In this document: one piece after another, positions 1-12,800 of the stretch
Layout of the letters: each line of letters begins with the position of its first letter
Numbering within the stretch: the stretch's first letter is position 1
From: Brachypterus glaber
Lineage: Eukaryota; Arthropoda; Insecta; Coleoptera; Kateretidae
Direction: 5' to 3'
Assembly (NCBI GenBank): GCA_958510825.1
Contig: OY294049.1
Location: 9,300,001-9,364,000 of the forward strand
DNA length: 64,000 nucleotides
Translations under genes and position numbers: made by a program
The notes under the pieces: model-generated
The model's input: only the letters and a program-made list of their open reading frames with translations
What the model was told of the DNA's origin: nothing
Databases searched by the model: none

Positions 1-4
1 AAAA

Positions 5-450
5 TGCCTAATACACGGTGCTATCTTGGGGGTATTTTTTGTTTGTTTGAAAACCCTGAAATTCCCTTGCCATTCGATAGTACCGTCCATCTATATGATT
101 TACAGCGAAAATTAAAAAAAAAAACTTAAAAAAAACTTGAAAAAATATCAATTTTTATTTATTTATTTTCTTTTTCCGAAAAATTGATGAAATTTTTTTT
201 ATTTTTTTTTAAGTATTTTCAATTCAATATACCATTTACTGTAAATAGTATATAATGATATTTTTACGGCTTGTTTAACTCTTCGCAGCTCGTTTAGCAT
301 TTATTTTTTTTAATAAAAATCGAAGAGCTCAGTGAATTTTTTAATTTTCGCAGAAAATCATATAAATGGACGGTACTATCGAATTGGAAGGGGATTTCAG
401 GGTTTCCGAACAAACAAAAAATACCGCCAAAAAGGCACCTTATTTAGGCA
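5..450. repeat. Fold-back (MITE-like) element
   Basis: Bases 5-120 and 335-450 are imperfect reverse complements around an A/T-rich centre. The shared core includes GATAGTACCGTCCAT on the left against ATGGACGGTACTATC on the right, and TGCCTAA at the outer tip. No coding capacity is seen. The left edge lies at the window start, so a target duplication cannot be tested. Confidence 0.75.
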
Positions 451-1725
451 TCTATTTTATCTATTTTACATGATATTGTTCTATTTAAAAATGGAAACAT
501 ATCATATAAAAGCAATCGTTTTAGTTTTTATAAATTAGTCAATTCGGGATGAGGCGTTTTGTCTACTTTTAAATATAAAGAATTAAGATATCAACGAAGT
601 CTTCCAAAAATTAAAAATTTTGCCTTCATAAAAAATATTAATGTCTTCCGATTAAAATATACTTGTAATTTTAGATTTATACAATTTTTTTTAGTACTGA
701 CGTACTAGAACCTAAAAGGGCTTCCAAAAATACGCATAATTTATGCTATTAATGTTATTTTTTAATTGACAATATTATACATATATGTATTTAAACATCA
801 TATTTTAAGAACTTACTATATACAATGTTATAGAATAACTCCATTATACAAACTCTAGGTGTAAGTTAACTCATAATTTTAATTAATTATTTATTTTGGA
901 TGGTGATTTGAATACTAAAGGCCGGTTTATTTATCATTATAACTGGACAAACTAATTTAACCAAAGTGAATAAATAGACTGTTCTAATTGAGGAGCATCT
1001 TTTCAAAAGGCAACAAATCCATTTACGTCAATTTTGTTAGATATGTGTGTTTTTTCCGTCAAGGATTTATTACGTTTTGAAGTAAAACTCTTGTTTTTAA
1101 CAAACCAGTAATTTGTCGACTTATGACCAAAAATTATATTTTACGTTTTGTTACTCTGTCCTAAGTACCTACTTGAATGCTTAACTCAAAAGCGGTTAAT
1201 TGTAAATTTGTTGTCTTTTAAAATAACAATTATTCTAATTCTTAATTTTGTAAAATTATTCTTAAATTATAATTATAAATAATAGTTATAACTAGGTATA
1301 AATAAACCTTCTATAAGTAATTTGTTTTAATTACGACAATTTAACTATAACTCTAAGGATTTGCTCAGTTAATAGAATGACTATTTATGTTCTAAAATCA
1401 ATATAAAATGATAAATATCCAAGTTTATCCTATTAAAATAATAGTATCATTTAAAGATTTTAAGGATATACCTATTTATAATAAAGCATAATGTTATGCC
1501 AAGAACAAAATGGAAATTTGTAAAAATAAAAGGATTTGGTTCATAATGTATAAATTTCATATAATTTATTAATAAATCATTGCACTGTGGGCTGAGAAAA
1601 AAAATGGACGAAAATCTAAATTTTTGCATACTATTATTTTTTATACCGCTGATTTCGAGTATGATAGTAAAAAGCTGAAAAAAAATTTTCCGCGCCACTA
1701 GGGTGGTTTATTTATTTTTTTTTTC
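451..1725. other. AT-rich stretch, no gene seen
   Basis: Only short open frames of low-complexity composition are found. No RNA gene or clear repeat structure was recognised. It is probably intergenic or intronic. Confidence 0.5.
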
Positions 1726-1957
1726 TTATATAAACCCTAGTGATTTCCTAAATTAAAATAAGTTAAAGATAAGGTCGTTTTAATTATGGAAAAAGGTCAC
1801 TGAAACCTAAAAATTTAAATAAAATTGAATTTTATTGTCCAGGTATAGAAAATATCTTATATAAACCCTAGTGATTTCCTAAATTAAAATAAGTTAAGAT
1901 AAGGTTGTTTTAAGTATGTAAAAAGGTCACTGAAACCTAAAAATTTAAATAAAATTG
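1726..1957. repeat. Direct repeat, two units of about 100 bp
   Basis: A unit starting TTATATAAACCCTAGTGATT and ending near AAATTTAAATAAAATTG occurs at about 1726-1827 and again at about 1856-1957, with a few differences and a spacer of about 30 bp. It is a local tandem duplication and no gene is involved. Confidence 0.8.
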
Positions 1958-2493
1958 TAAAATCTTAAATTTCACAAGAATTAGAAGCTAATTTTCCTAC
2001 TCTCTAACAACCCTTCTCCATAACATCCCTACTTTTAAGCATCCCTACTCCCTACTCCCCAAACTTTGGAGAGTATGGACAATAGTCGGCCATATACGCA
2101 ATCAATCGATTAACCACTAGATTTAATACAAAATAAAAAGTAGGGATTGTATAAGGTAGCAATGTTACTACGGAGTAGGGATGGTATTAAGTACATTTTA
2201 GGGCTCTTAGAGACCTACGGACCGCAGGCTACGGTCCTTTTTCATGTTTATAATAAATTTTAATTATTGAATAAACTTGAATATAAATTAGCATTAAATG
2301 CTAAAACTTGAGAGCAAAAGCCTGTCTAAGACTATCTAACTGGTGGTAATATGCTGGTGAAAAACCTACCATCAATCTTGATTTAAATTAAAAAAATGGG
2401 TTAATTTATAGGATTTACCCCACCCCCAACGGAAGTAAAGTTAATTTTGAAACACATTTAAAACACACAAATTCAAAAAAATACCGTAACCAG
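1958..2493. other. No gene; weak inverted CATCCCTAC motifs
   Basis: Around 2020-2190, CATCCCTAC-type words face AGTAGGGAT-type words, suggesting a decayed small inverted-repeat element. Nothing else was recognised. Confidence 0.35.
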
Positions 2494-3321
2494 AGTAAAG
2501 TGAATCATTGGGGGTAAAGTGAATCAGAGGTTCGTTTACAAAAATTTTCACGCGCAGGCTCGATTTAATTAGTACCACACTGCCAGACTACTGCCGATCG
2601 ATTGGCAGTGATCTGGCCATGTGTTAAACTCCGCACAGAATCTGAGTTAATATTTATTTGTTTTTTGTTGTATGGTTGGTCGATTAAATGTAATTCCCTA
2701 TATAAGGTTGCTATCAAGTTTAAAATTCATTATCAATACAAATATTATTTTGACGTTTAAAAAAAAATTCAAATAATTATTAAAGGCAAGAAGAAATTAC
2801 AAGAAAAATCTTTAAAAAGGAAATTAAAGTATCAATCTAAAAAGTCCAAATATTTTGTTAAAAATTAATCAATATAATACACTGCTCAATAAGGGATTTA
2901 CAGTAAACGATGTGAATTTTTTTTTTGGGCGAGTTAACAAAATACTGTTCATAATTTTATTTAAAAAACATAATTTAGGCCCAGGTAGGGTAAAATTTTA
3001 TTTTAATAGCATATTATAAATAAAAAACTTACTTTTATTATTAATTTTAACAAATTTCCACTTTTTAAAAACTTTCTATAATTATTTGTGATACGTAACA
3101 TGACAGTTATTTTAATCTAAATGTCAAAAATTATCAAAAGCATAATGCGTAAAAAATGTCACTAAAAGTAATTTTTAAACAACTAATAATAGCTTCCTTG
3201 ATCCAATTTGTTACTCAGATAGATAATGCGCCAAGTTTACTCATTTTTTTCGAGCCTAGGCGAAAAACTTTTGTTAAATGAAGCTTTAATACACTTTACC
3301 CCCAGTGATTCACTTAACCCC
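2494..3321. mobile_element. Non-autonomous element with about 30-bp TIRs
   Basis: The left end (GTAAAGTGAATCATTGGGGG, then TAAAGTG) is matched in inverse orientation by the right end, which reads CACTTTACCCCCAGTGATTC and then ACTTAACCCC. The interior is about 770 bp of AT-rich DNA with no long open frame. This is a MITE-type deletion derivative. The superfamily is not assigned because no clean target duplication was recognised. Confidence 0.65.
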
Positions 3322-3336
3322 ATATATCCATTTAGT

Positions 3337-3486
3337 ATATCGAGGGCTTCATAACATAGGGGCGTATGCTTATGTTCAGATTTTGATGGTTTTAGGTTTG
3401 GTTTATTAAACTAAACTTAAAACCATCAAAATCTTAACATAAAAAAAATGGCGTATACGCCTCTATGTTATGAAGCCCTTGATATT
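3337..3486. repeat. Hairpin MITE, about 150 bp
   Basis: GGGCTTCATAACATAG at 3344 is mirrored by CTATGTTATGAAGCCC near 3470, and complementarity continues inward almost to the centre through TTTTGATGGTTTT and AAAACCATCAAAA. It is a near-perfect snap-back unit without coding sequence. Confidence 0.8.
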
Positions 3487-4283
3487 AAAGTACTAATTTC
3501 ATAACACCCGTTTTTAGCGCACGAGTACTTCTAAAGTACTATTGCTCTAGCTAAAAACGTGCTATGAAAAGAGTGCTTTATAATATTTTTTCTATTTTGC
3601 TCTAAAATAAAACTTAGGTTTAAATTGATGACCGATTTAGGGATTTTTGTTTTGGGTTGGTATTAAAATGTTTGCAATGTTTAAAATTCATAGAACAAAC
3701 GATATTTTAATATCATTTATAGTCAGCTCTTCGCTTTTTCACTGCAAGTAACCAAGTCACAATTTTAACACGGCAAAAATTAACTTAAAACACAATCTCA
3801 TAGAAAACTAAACTTAAAAGCGGTGTTGGCATTTGCATGGAAAACTCCAAGCGATATTCTTTTGTCCTGTCTTGCCAACCCAAAAGAAAAAAGTACTAAC
3901 CTTTTATAGTCCTATCAGAACACGCAAAATGCGTGTGATTTTGAGCTTATAAGAAATAGAAAAAATATATTTTGTGTCTACTCATATCTAAATATTACAT
4001 TTTTTTGCGGTTATATCTATAGATTTTCTGAATGTATAAATATATTCGTAAATTGCCTAGTTTTAAGTAAATTACCTAAACTTACTTAAAGTAATACTTA
4101 AATCTGTAGGTACGTTATATTTAGCAATAAATATTATCATAATATACGTACTTATCAAAATGCTAGAAATATACCAAAAAATACAAATATGTTAATTAAC
4201 TATAGTCTTCCATGAAACATTTTTAGTAGAATAACTTTTATTCATAAGTTAAGTATAAATAATAAACCTATTACGTATACTTC
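3487..4283. other. No gene seen
   Basis: AT-rich sequence. Around 3500-3585 there is a weak hairpin (TTTTTAGCGCACGAG and CTAAAAACGTGC words). No coding or RNA feature is supported. Confidence 0.4.
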
Positions 4284-4407
4284 GGCTGCCTCATTCCAAA
4301 ACAAAGTAACTCTCATTTGGACTTTTTTTTTAAGTATTCCCGGAATATACTGGAAAAATATCCAAAAAGTCCAAATGTGTATCACTTTATTTTAAAATAT
4401 GGCAGCC
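4284..4407. repeat. Hairpin MITE, about 124 bp
   Basis: GGCTGCC at 4284 and GGCAGCC at 4401 are the outer tips. Internally, CATTTGGACTTTTTT pairs with AAAAAGTCCAAATG. It is an imperfect snap-back with no coding capacity. Confidence 0.7.
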
Positions 4408-5951
4408 GACTTGTTATTTAATTAAATATATAGTAAATTTCGAAAGAAGCGGATCGCTTAAAATTTAAATTTTACAGGAATATAGAATTTTAAATATCTA
4501 AGTCTGTTCTGGCTATTTTTAAAATTAAAAACTTAAGGAATCATTCTGGTTTAGATGCTCCAAAAAAAGGGCTATTTTTGTTAATTTTTTAAGAATCTAT
4601 AATTATAGATATTGATATAAAATTTGTTGAGCTTAATAAATACACTCTCGAAATATATCAAACATTTTTTTTTAATTTTAAACACTTTTTATACACAAAA
4701 ATAACAGGCAAACGTAAATCCTCGAAAAGTAGATATGTCGCTGGCGGCCTTGATATCTTGATAACGATTCATCTAAAACGAAAAAATCAAAAACATTTAG
4801 ATTCAGTATGACTGTGGCTCTCGCGTATTTTATGGATATTAATATTTATTGATAAATAATAAAATGGTGGAGATTTAAAAAAAAAAAACAAAAAATGAGG
4901 TATTTTTTCACTGTTTTTGGCAAAAAAATAGTAAAAATTAAAATTTTAATACGGTTTGAAAATACCCTAAAGCTATTCATGTGTAGAATATGTGGTTAAA
5001 ATTTCATAAGGATCGGTCCAGTGGTTCCGGAGAAATCACCGCCGCCGACCAAAAAAACGTTGTTTTGAGAAAAACGCCTTTAAAGTTTTTATTAATGAAA
5101 AATTATGAAAACGTCTACATATACTTATGAGAAAAACGCGTTTTAAGTTTTTTTTTTTAAATGGAAAATTATGTAAAAGTCTACATATACTTTTAAAAAA
5201 TGTAAAAGAAAATGATCGATTTTTTAAAAATTATAAACCAGAATGATAATTAACTTTTTTCAGGGTAATAACTAATAATTACCTATTATGTAATACTATT
5301 ACTGAAGAAAAACCCACAACAGGAGCTTTCTTAAAAAAGTTTTCCTACTATAACTTATTGATAATTGTTATGTTATTTTATATTGTACCTGTAAAATTAC
5401 AGAAAAAGCCGCTTGTTTTTAAAATTTACAAAAAAAAAATTGTAAAGTTGAAAAATTTTTACTTATACAAAAGTCTTCCAAAAACTAATTGACGTCTTCC
5501 AAAAATGGCTAATGTAATGCAAAAGTACCTAGGTATTATGTAACAAGTTGCAGAATAATAGTGTTTTACGCATGCATGCATTTTTATTTCGTTATTTTTC
5601 CCGGCTGTATTTTATATATGTCTCATTATAATATATGTACTATAATACTACATTTAAATTAACATATTTCCTTGTTTCTAGGCTCAGGATCCGGTTCCTT
5701 TGGTTGCTAGAAGCTCCAAAAGCTCTGGCAATGAGCTACCAAAAAATTTTAACTTGCCTATAGGCATATACATTACATTTATTCAGATTAAGCTATTTTC
5801 ATAGTTATACACAATAATTCTGGGGCTAAGGGGTAATAACAGTCTTTAAAAAGTGCCTTTCACATATGTAATCCTCAATTTTTTAAGAAATGAGAATTTA
5901 TGAAATGAAATTTCGATTAAATAAAAATTCTTTCGACTTTATAGTACTGAC
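4408..5951. other. AT-rich stretch with a short tandem duplication
   Basis: Two copies of a roughly 70-bp segment (GAGAAAAACGC, then AAATTATG, then GTCTACATATACTT) lie at about 5070-5190. Otherwise there are no genes or structured repeats that I can support. Confidence 0.45.
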
Positions 5952-6088
5952 TTATCTGTGGCTTGGTTCTTAAAGGGCGGATGTCACTTTGTCAGTAGCA
6001 TTGTTTTCGAGATATTACATCAGAGTTGCTTTGAAAACGGTGCTATTGACAAAGTGACATCTGCCCTTTGAGAACCAATGCACAGATA
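5952..6088. repeat. Hairpin MITE, about 137 bp
   Basis: Left arm words TTATCTGTG and TGTCACTTTGTCAGTAGCA are mirrored by TGCTATTGACAAAGTGACA and CACAGATA on the right. It is a long snap-back with a short loop, and no open frame is associated. Confidence 0.75.
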
Positions 6089-7678
6089 TGTCAAATAAAC
6101 TTTTTACAGTCTGTTTTTACCCCTTGGGCTGCTGAATAATTGTGTAAAACTGTGAAAATAGAACGATTTAAATGTAATAAAATTTATTACATTTAATGTA
6201 ATGTATTTGACTCGGTAAGTTAAAAATATATTTTTCTTATACCCCATTTCAGCACCTTTTTGGGACTTCTAGCACCCCAAGGAACCCGATCCAGGACCTG
6301 GCGATTTGCAAATAGCTTAATTTTAATATACTTTAAACCATATATAAAATACAGATGGGAGAAAATATTGAAATAAAAATGGTCACCAGCTCTAAGACTA
6401 ATAGTTTGATAAACGGGCCGAAGTTCAAATTTCAAAAAATACCGAATCCCAGATAGCAAAATGTAGTCACGATGCGCGCACTTGGAGTGTACATGTGCGA
6501 CTTGAAGTCGCAGTGGACGGTACTACAATATTTTTTCCATAAACGTTATAAAAAGGATATATGCTTTATAAAGCATAATAAATATTTCAAATTTGAAGTG
6601 TTACATTTGAAATATTATATCTCAAAAGGTGAAATTTTTACTTTCTGTGAAATTTTTAGTACTATGGCTATAGCGTAAAGCTTTTACGGTGAATGTGACA
6701 TTATTCAATTAAAAGATTTTTTTGTACCTACTTAGGTTGATGCCAATTTAAAACCAAAATAAATTATTTTAGGCACTGCGCCTAGAACATTGTAAACTCA
6801 AATGTATTTAAAATTACTATCAAAAGTCAACTTTTCATGACGTTTGGAGAAAAAAAAATATTGTCTTCCAAAAATAAAATATTGTCTTCCAATATTGTCT
6901 TCCACAAATAGTTTTATAAAAATATTTGTTAGGTACATATTAGGTCTTGACGAAATAAATAAAAAGTTTAATATCTCAAATATATTTGGTCAAGACTTAC
7001 AGTGCTATTTATTAAGAAATTGCTGTTTTTCTGTGTGTTTGTAATATAAAAAAATATTTACATAATAATTATTGTTAGTTATATTGTTATAAAAAATTGT
7101 TACTAAATGTTAGAATAGGTTACAAACGATAACACAACTTGGGTTACACAGATAAGACAAGTTCTAATTTTATAGGCGTTTCGAATTAAAAAGCCAAAAG
7201 CCACTCCAGTCTTAAATTTTAAACGAATTTTCTTAGATATTAAGTTGGTTCATCCAATCTTTAACATTAAACTAACTAATAATAAGGTTAGTTTTTTATT
7301 CAGAAATTATACAGCGCCACCTACGAATTTCCGTAAATTAAATCAATAAATTAATATTTACTTAAAAATTACGTGACTAGATGCTTTTGAAGTCTGTGCT
7401 TAGAACAGTTAAGAACCCTTAAGTTTAACATCACGACATACATAAAAGTTTAAAATAGCACCAATAAAGATCAATTTAGCGGTTTTAAAATATTTTGCTC
7501 AGAAAAAATTATTTAACCGGCAAATAAATTAAAGAAACGACAAAAAGCTAGATTGCACGACAAATAAATATATCGCACATAAGAAAAATACAAAAAAATA
7601 AGCAAAAAAATTGTTTGAACGACAAAAAAATAAATATCACGGAAAATAAATATATTAAACATAAGAAAAACCTGTATA
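6089..7678. other. No gene seen
   Basis: Small open frames of 60-80 codons exist on both strands but are A/T-driven and lack recognisable domains. No RNA gene was recognised. Confidence 0.45.
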
Positions 7679-8401
7679 CAAAATTGAATACAAAAGCAAA
7701 CATACCCCCCCTCTTAACTTTTGAACCAGTTGAGATATCGACTTCAAATTTGGAACTTTTAAATAAGACAACTTAAACTATCTTTTAGCATATATTTAAT
7801 ACTTTCAGCTCTTAAAATGTGGGCAGGGGGGCATGGGACACATTTTTTTAAATGGAAAGGGGGGTCGTGTAATACATCATTTTAAAGCTTATAAAATTTT
7901 TCATTTAACTCCATATTTTTAAATTAAAAAAAAATTGGGTTTAAAATGGGGTTGAAAATGGGTATTAATGTCAAAATTCCTCTAAAAAAAAAACAAACAA
8001 TTTTTTAAAAATGCCTAATTTCATCATAAAAAAATTTTAATTATACTTTTAAACTAATTTTAGTTGACATAAATAAAAATTTATAAAAAAAACTTAAAAA
8101 ATTGAATGTTTTAGCACAAAAAAATAAAAAATCTAAACCTTAAAAAACATTTTTAAAAAATTTAAAAATGTTAGTTTAAATAGAGAATTGTATAAGCTTT
8201 AAAATGATGTATCACACGACCCCCCTTTCCATATAAAAAAATGTCCCCCCCTGCCCCCTGCCCACATTTTAAGAGCTGAAAATATCAAATATATGCTAAA
8301 AGATAATTTAAGTGGTCTTATTTAAGAGTTCTAAATTTGAAGTCGATATCTCAACTCGTTCAAAAGTTAAAAGGGGAGGGGGTGACTTTTGGACCGCACT
8401 G
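7679..8401. mobile_element. Long-TIR mariner-like MITE, copy 1
   Basis: Two arms of about 300 bp are reverse complements. The left reads CTCTTAACTTTTGAACCAGT near 7711. The right mirrors it and ends GTGACTTTTGGACCGCACTG at 8401, followed by TA. Homologous copies lie at 12801-13428 and 23115-23750, with fragments at 9124-9176 and 61110-61398. The CAGTG tip and TA flank fit the Tc1/mariner group. The left tip here is diverged. No transposase is encoded. Confidence 0.75.
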
Positions 8402-8493
8402 TATATATTTTCTGTGTAGACTGTCAGACAAAACCGACCGACAAAAATGATCATCGTACCTATAGGTATACTTATACCAACGTAAACCAACGG

Positions 8494-8665
8494 CCCCCAT
8501 TAAAAAAAATACCAAACGAGCACAAAACCAACGTAAACCAACGTTAACGTAAACCAATGCATTGGCTTCCATAAAAAAACACCAAACAAGCACAAAACCA
8601 ATGTTAACGTAAACCCCCATTAAAAAAAACCAAATAAGCACAAAACCAACATAAACCAACGTTTC
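8494..8665. repeat. Degenerate tandem repeat, about three units
   Basis: Units built on CCATTAAAAAAAA, ACCAAACAAGCACAAAACCAA and CGTAAACCAACG occur three times with small deletions. A minus-strand open frame across the block reads as low-complexity repeat and is not considered a gene. Confidence 0.7.
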
Positions 8666-9123
8666 CATCAAAAATAGGTTCAAAAATATAAAATAACCTC
8701 CAAATCCATATTTTAGTTTTCTTCTTCTTTTTATTGGCTAAATATGCAAACATGCAGGTTTGCCCGATGGGCAATCCATCGATATGTCGTGCAAAGTATC
8801 TTTTTTGACTATAGTAAATAATTAATTTTTCGTGTTGAAATGATCGTTTATTTAATTTTATTTGCAGTTAATTTGTATTATTTTTTTGTGGATGACCCGC
8901 CCTGCGAACTAACTATTTAATTTTTAATTTTAATTGTTATTCCATTTTTTTCTGAAAGTTTGACAATTACAGAAAACAATCATTGACAGTTTGCATTAAT
9001 TTTCTCAATATTTTCGAATAAACGCTACTTAAGAAGATGAATTAGCTTAAAAATGGTGGAATTGTACATTGGCCGTGCAGAGCTAATGGTGCATTTTGAT
9101 AATATTTTGTTGATTTTTCTACC

Positions 9124-9176
9124 TTGTTCTAATTCGTTCAAAAGTTAAGAGGGGGTGACTTTTGGATCGCTCTGTA
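9124..9176. repeat. Fragment (right end) of the long-TIR MITE
   Basis: The words GTTCAAAAGTTAAGAGGGG and GTGACTTTTGGATCGCTCTG, followed by TATA, match the right terminus of the MITE at 12801-13428. Only the terminal 50 bp or so is present. Confidence 0.7.
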
Positions 9177-9304
9177 TAATGATTGGGGAAGGTTTTTAAT
9201 AAAAACATTCTATACTGACGTAGGTTGGAGTCCAAGGCTTGGATACAAGAAACAGCTTTAAAAATGATGAATAAACAACTTTTTATTCGTCTCAAATATC
9301 TCAA

Positions 9305-11560
9305 TCGGTCTACAAGATATAGACCACCCTGTATAAAATGATTCTCTAAAAAAAGTTGAATGTACCTCGAAAAAATTAACCGTCAAAGTCTCAAAAACTT
9401 TTACCTCGAAATTGAAGTAAAAGTTCTGCTAGGTAAAACTTTCGAGGCTATGATGTGCACACCATTCACCCCCAATTATGCAGATAATAAATGCAAAAGA
9501 CACAAAAAATTACATTAAAAATTGTTTATAACTATAAAAAAAATAAATAAAATCAAAATGTAACATTAATAATTATTTAAAATCAAAAATCTCTCATGTA
9601 AATTTTGTCATATCAGTAATTTTTCTAGATAGAAGCAATAGCACATATTTTATACATATCAATCAATAGTTAGAAGACAAAAATTAAAGATAGTTTGTTC
9701 AATTGTATAAAAATGTGTAATAATATTATAAATAAAAAAAAATGTGTAGTAAAATTTACTTATTTTGTTTTTGTAATTCTTTCCAAAAACTATTGTTTTT
9801 TTATTTTGATTTATGTTATGCTGTTTCTTTTTATATCAGTTGGTAAAATTTTGATTTTAGTTGGCAATTTTTGTCCCTTTGACCCCCCAAGTTTAGGCCT
9901 TTGCTACGGCCCTGATTAATATGCAGATATTAAAAATTAGTTTCAGAAAATTTACAATTTTGGCAGGGTAATTTTTGACGATATTAAATATATACCGGGT
10001 GAGTTTTATTTATGTCCGCCTCTAAAATTAAGATTAATCTTCAATCGATAAAAAGTCCAAACCTTTGCTAATATTTATAATTTTACATTGGCTATAAAAT
10101 GGCGGATTTATTTTTTTTGTCGGAAGTGGTATAAATATGTTTTTTTTTTAGACGGAACACCCTGTAATTTTTTTAATTTTTGGATTTAGCCGAAAATTTT
10201 ATGTATAAAAAATTGATTGTTTTTTTTTTACTTTTTTTTTTCGTTTTTGTTTTTATCGTATAAAACCGAGGTTCACATAATTTACCTCCTTTTTACTTAC
10301 TTAATCTTTAAAGTAAATTTGGCATAAGAATAATAGCGGAGAATACTCTACAAATAAAGTTTACATGCACATAAAAAATAGGAGTTCAGGGTAAAAACAC
10401 ATATTTTAGCTCTAATTTGCTGTCACTGGTCAAATTTTTATTTTAATATTAGTTTTATATATATTTTTAACTTAGTAATTACTTAAGTAAGGTCCAAAAT
10501 GATCAAAATTTGCGTTACGTATTACTTAAACGTTACAATTAAAGTGTATGTAAAATTACATGATATTACATGTAAAATTACGTGTGAATTTACTTAGAGT
10601 ACATAAAAATTTACTATTACGTACAAGTAAATTTACTAACCTTGTAAGGAGTCGTCCATAAAATATGTCACGCAAATTGACCAAAATTCATACACTTCAT
10701 ACCCTGTTTCTCGCTTTATTAAAGGATGTAGAGATTTCATATTTTGGCTAGCCCTCCCAATAGGCGGGGTGTTAGTAGTATTGCTTAAATCATCTTATTT
10801 TTTCCTAAAACGTCAAGAAAAGCAACAAACAAACAACAACAACAAAAAATGATGTCTCTCTGTCTCTCTGTATCCACGATAACTTAAGAACGCTTTAAGC
10901 TAGCGACTTGAAATTTGGTATGCAGATGTATTTCTATATTATCTTGGATAAGTTCATATTTGAGCAAAATCGGTTGGGGGAAAGGGGCGTAAAAGGAGGA
11001 AAAGGTTAAAATTTAGTTTTAGTCGTAAAATAGAAGAAAAATTTAAAAACCACATAAAACATTTAATAAAACTATACAGAAAATGTCATTATCATTATTT
11101 CCAGCGCGCTCCCCTCACCCCAAAAATGTAAAAAGTTGTTTCTAGGCGTAACTTTCTTAGTATTCACAATAGAAGAAAATTTTAAAAACTACATAAAAGG
11201 TAAAATAAAAAAAACAAATAAAAATATTTTTTTTTTTGAAAGTTATTTTTTTTAAGTATTTGGGGAAATGCCAAACCATTTACTGTGAATAGTTTATAAT
11301 GGAATGCGTAGCACTACATATCTTTCAGGCTTGTTATAATATAAGGTATCAAAAACTTATATTGTTACAGAAAATCATAAAAAATATTTTATGTTATAAT
11401 TTATTTCAAAAATTGACCTGCACGCACAGAATAATTATACTTTCAATTAAATTTTATTTTAAATATAGATACCACAAATTAACAGATTTTTTAAATACCA
11501 AAAAGCATAAATATAGTTAGTTTAGATATTATTTCTTTTATTAAAAAATTAAAAGTCCAT
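9305..11560. other. Repeat-derived AT-rich DNA, no gene
   Basis: The stretch holds a solitary hAT-like end at about 9895-9914 (CTACGGCCCTG, inverse CAGGGCCGTAG), a run of GTAAATTTAC/TTACATGTAA words at 10480-10645, and at about 10872-10905 one copy of a recurring motif (CACGATAACTTAAGAACGC). Short A-rich open frames look accidental. Confidence 0.5.
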
Positions 11561-11569
11561 GCCAAACTT

Positions 11570-11805
11570 TTACATAGAAAGAACGCGGTAGGTAACTTCT
11601 TCGGTGTATTTACCGCAGATTTCCTTAGGATTGGTACTTACCGTTATTCTCCGTAGTAAAATAATACTAAGCTCGAAAACCGTATGTGTCAGGTGTACAT
11701 GCCACGTTCCTCTTTAGGAGGGCAGAATAACACAAGGTACAATGTCACACGTAACGTTAGCAGTGAGCTTAAAATAAAACACAAACACAAACACAAACCA
11801 AATAA
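11570..11805 (+). mobile_element. Probable 5'-truncated SINE-like sequence
   Basis: A slightly more GC-rich 200-bp block ends in a tail of repeated ACAAAC units (11780-11805), the 3'-tail style of the SINEs at 28158 and 63557. The body does not match those SINEs and no A or B box is visible, so this is either another family or a truncated copy. Confidence 0.35.
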
Positions 11806-11944
11806 AAAAAACATAAAAAATATTAATCTATCTTTAAACAACTTTTTTAAAATAAAATAGCTTTAACTGGTAGATCCCATTGCAGCCTTCCAATTCGGCA
11901 TAACATACGTTTTTTGCGCACGAGTACAAGTTTAGAAAACGAAC

Positions 11945-12215
11945 TTTAATAAACTATTGGTCGTATCAGAACAACAAGGTTTCAATTGACATTGTGAGAT
12001 TGCAGTAATTGTCAGTATATTTTCTATGAAATTTAAAATCCTTTACCTTGAAGACTTTTTATAGATATGGATTGCATTATTTTCGTTATTTGTACAAAAT
12101 TTTAAATTTATAAGTTAAAGCGTTTAAAATTTATCATAGAAAATATACTGAAAATCACTGCAATCTCACAATGTCAGTTGAAACTTTGTTGTTCTGATAC
12201 GACGTATTGTTAATG
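11945..12215. repeat. Fold-back element, about 270 bp
   Basis: Arms of about 80 bp (CAGAACAACAAGGTTTCAA at left, TTGAAACTTTGTTGTTCTG at right; TCAGTATATTTTCTATGA against TCATAGAAAATATACTGA) flank a 100-bp AT-rich loop. No coding capacity is seen. It lies directly upstream of the hAT-like element at 12244. Confidence 0.8.
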
Positions 12216-12474
12216 TCGCACAAATCGTAGCATATAGCTCAGTCGAGGGGCGTTTCACTGACCTATTTTTGTACATGTATTGTAAATAATGTACATTATT
12301 TACAATATTGTACGAATAATGTAAATAATGTAAGAAAAATGTAGTACTGTATGGTAATGTCGAAATAATGTAAATAATGTAGAAAAATGTAGTACTGTAT
12401 AATACTGTCGAAATAATGTCGGTAATGTAAGTAATGTCCACTTAATGTAAAGTACTGTAGAGTAATGTATGAGG

Positions 12475-12674
12475 CAGACGCGGACTGGCTTCTTACGGCA
12501 CTGTCGGAAAAATATTAAAAAAGGTCCGTAAACGGCTCAAAACCCATAAAAAAATGGAAAATCGAGGGCCTGGTATACCCAAAATAGACCAAATGGCCGT
12601 GTGAGGGCCCGTTTAGCACTGGGGCCCGATCGGCTTTTGACGACCCTGCCTTAATTACGGCCAGTCCGCCACTG
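12475..12674. mobile_element. Nested 200-bp hAT-type MITE
   Basis: The ends CAGACGCGGACTGGC and GCCAGTCCGCCACTG form short TIRs. Flanks GTATGAGG (12467-12474) and GTACGAGG (12675-12682) are an 8-bp duplication with one mismatch. The related copy at 59694-59880 still has GTACGAGG on its left, which supports the duplication, but its right tip is deleted. Because both host copies carry it, this insertion predates their dispersal. Confidence 0.75.
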
Positions 12675-12800
12675 GTACGAGGTAATGTGGGATGTTAGGT
12701 TAAGATTAACATAAATTTAGGTTAATATATGTATAAAAAATGTATAAAATATATTAATAAACAAGCCGTGAAGATATGTAATGCTACGCATTCCATTATA

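Noticed and set aside
12166..12441. Tyr/Ile-rich antisense frame (also 59424-59660 and 62402-62744)
   Set aside because: Translation of the AATGTA array. The repetitive composition and lack of a start context argue against a gene.
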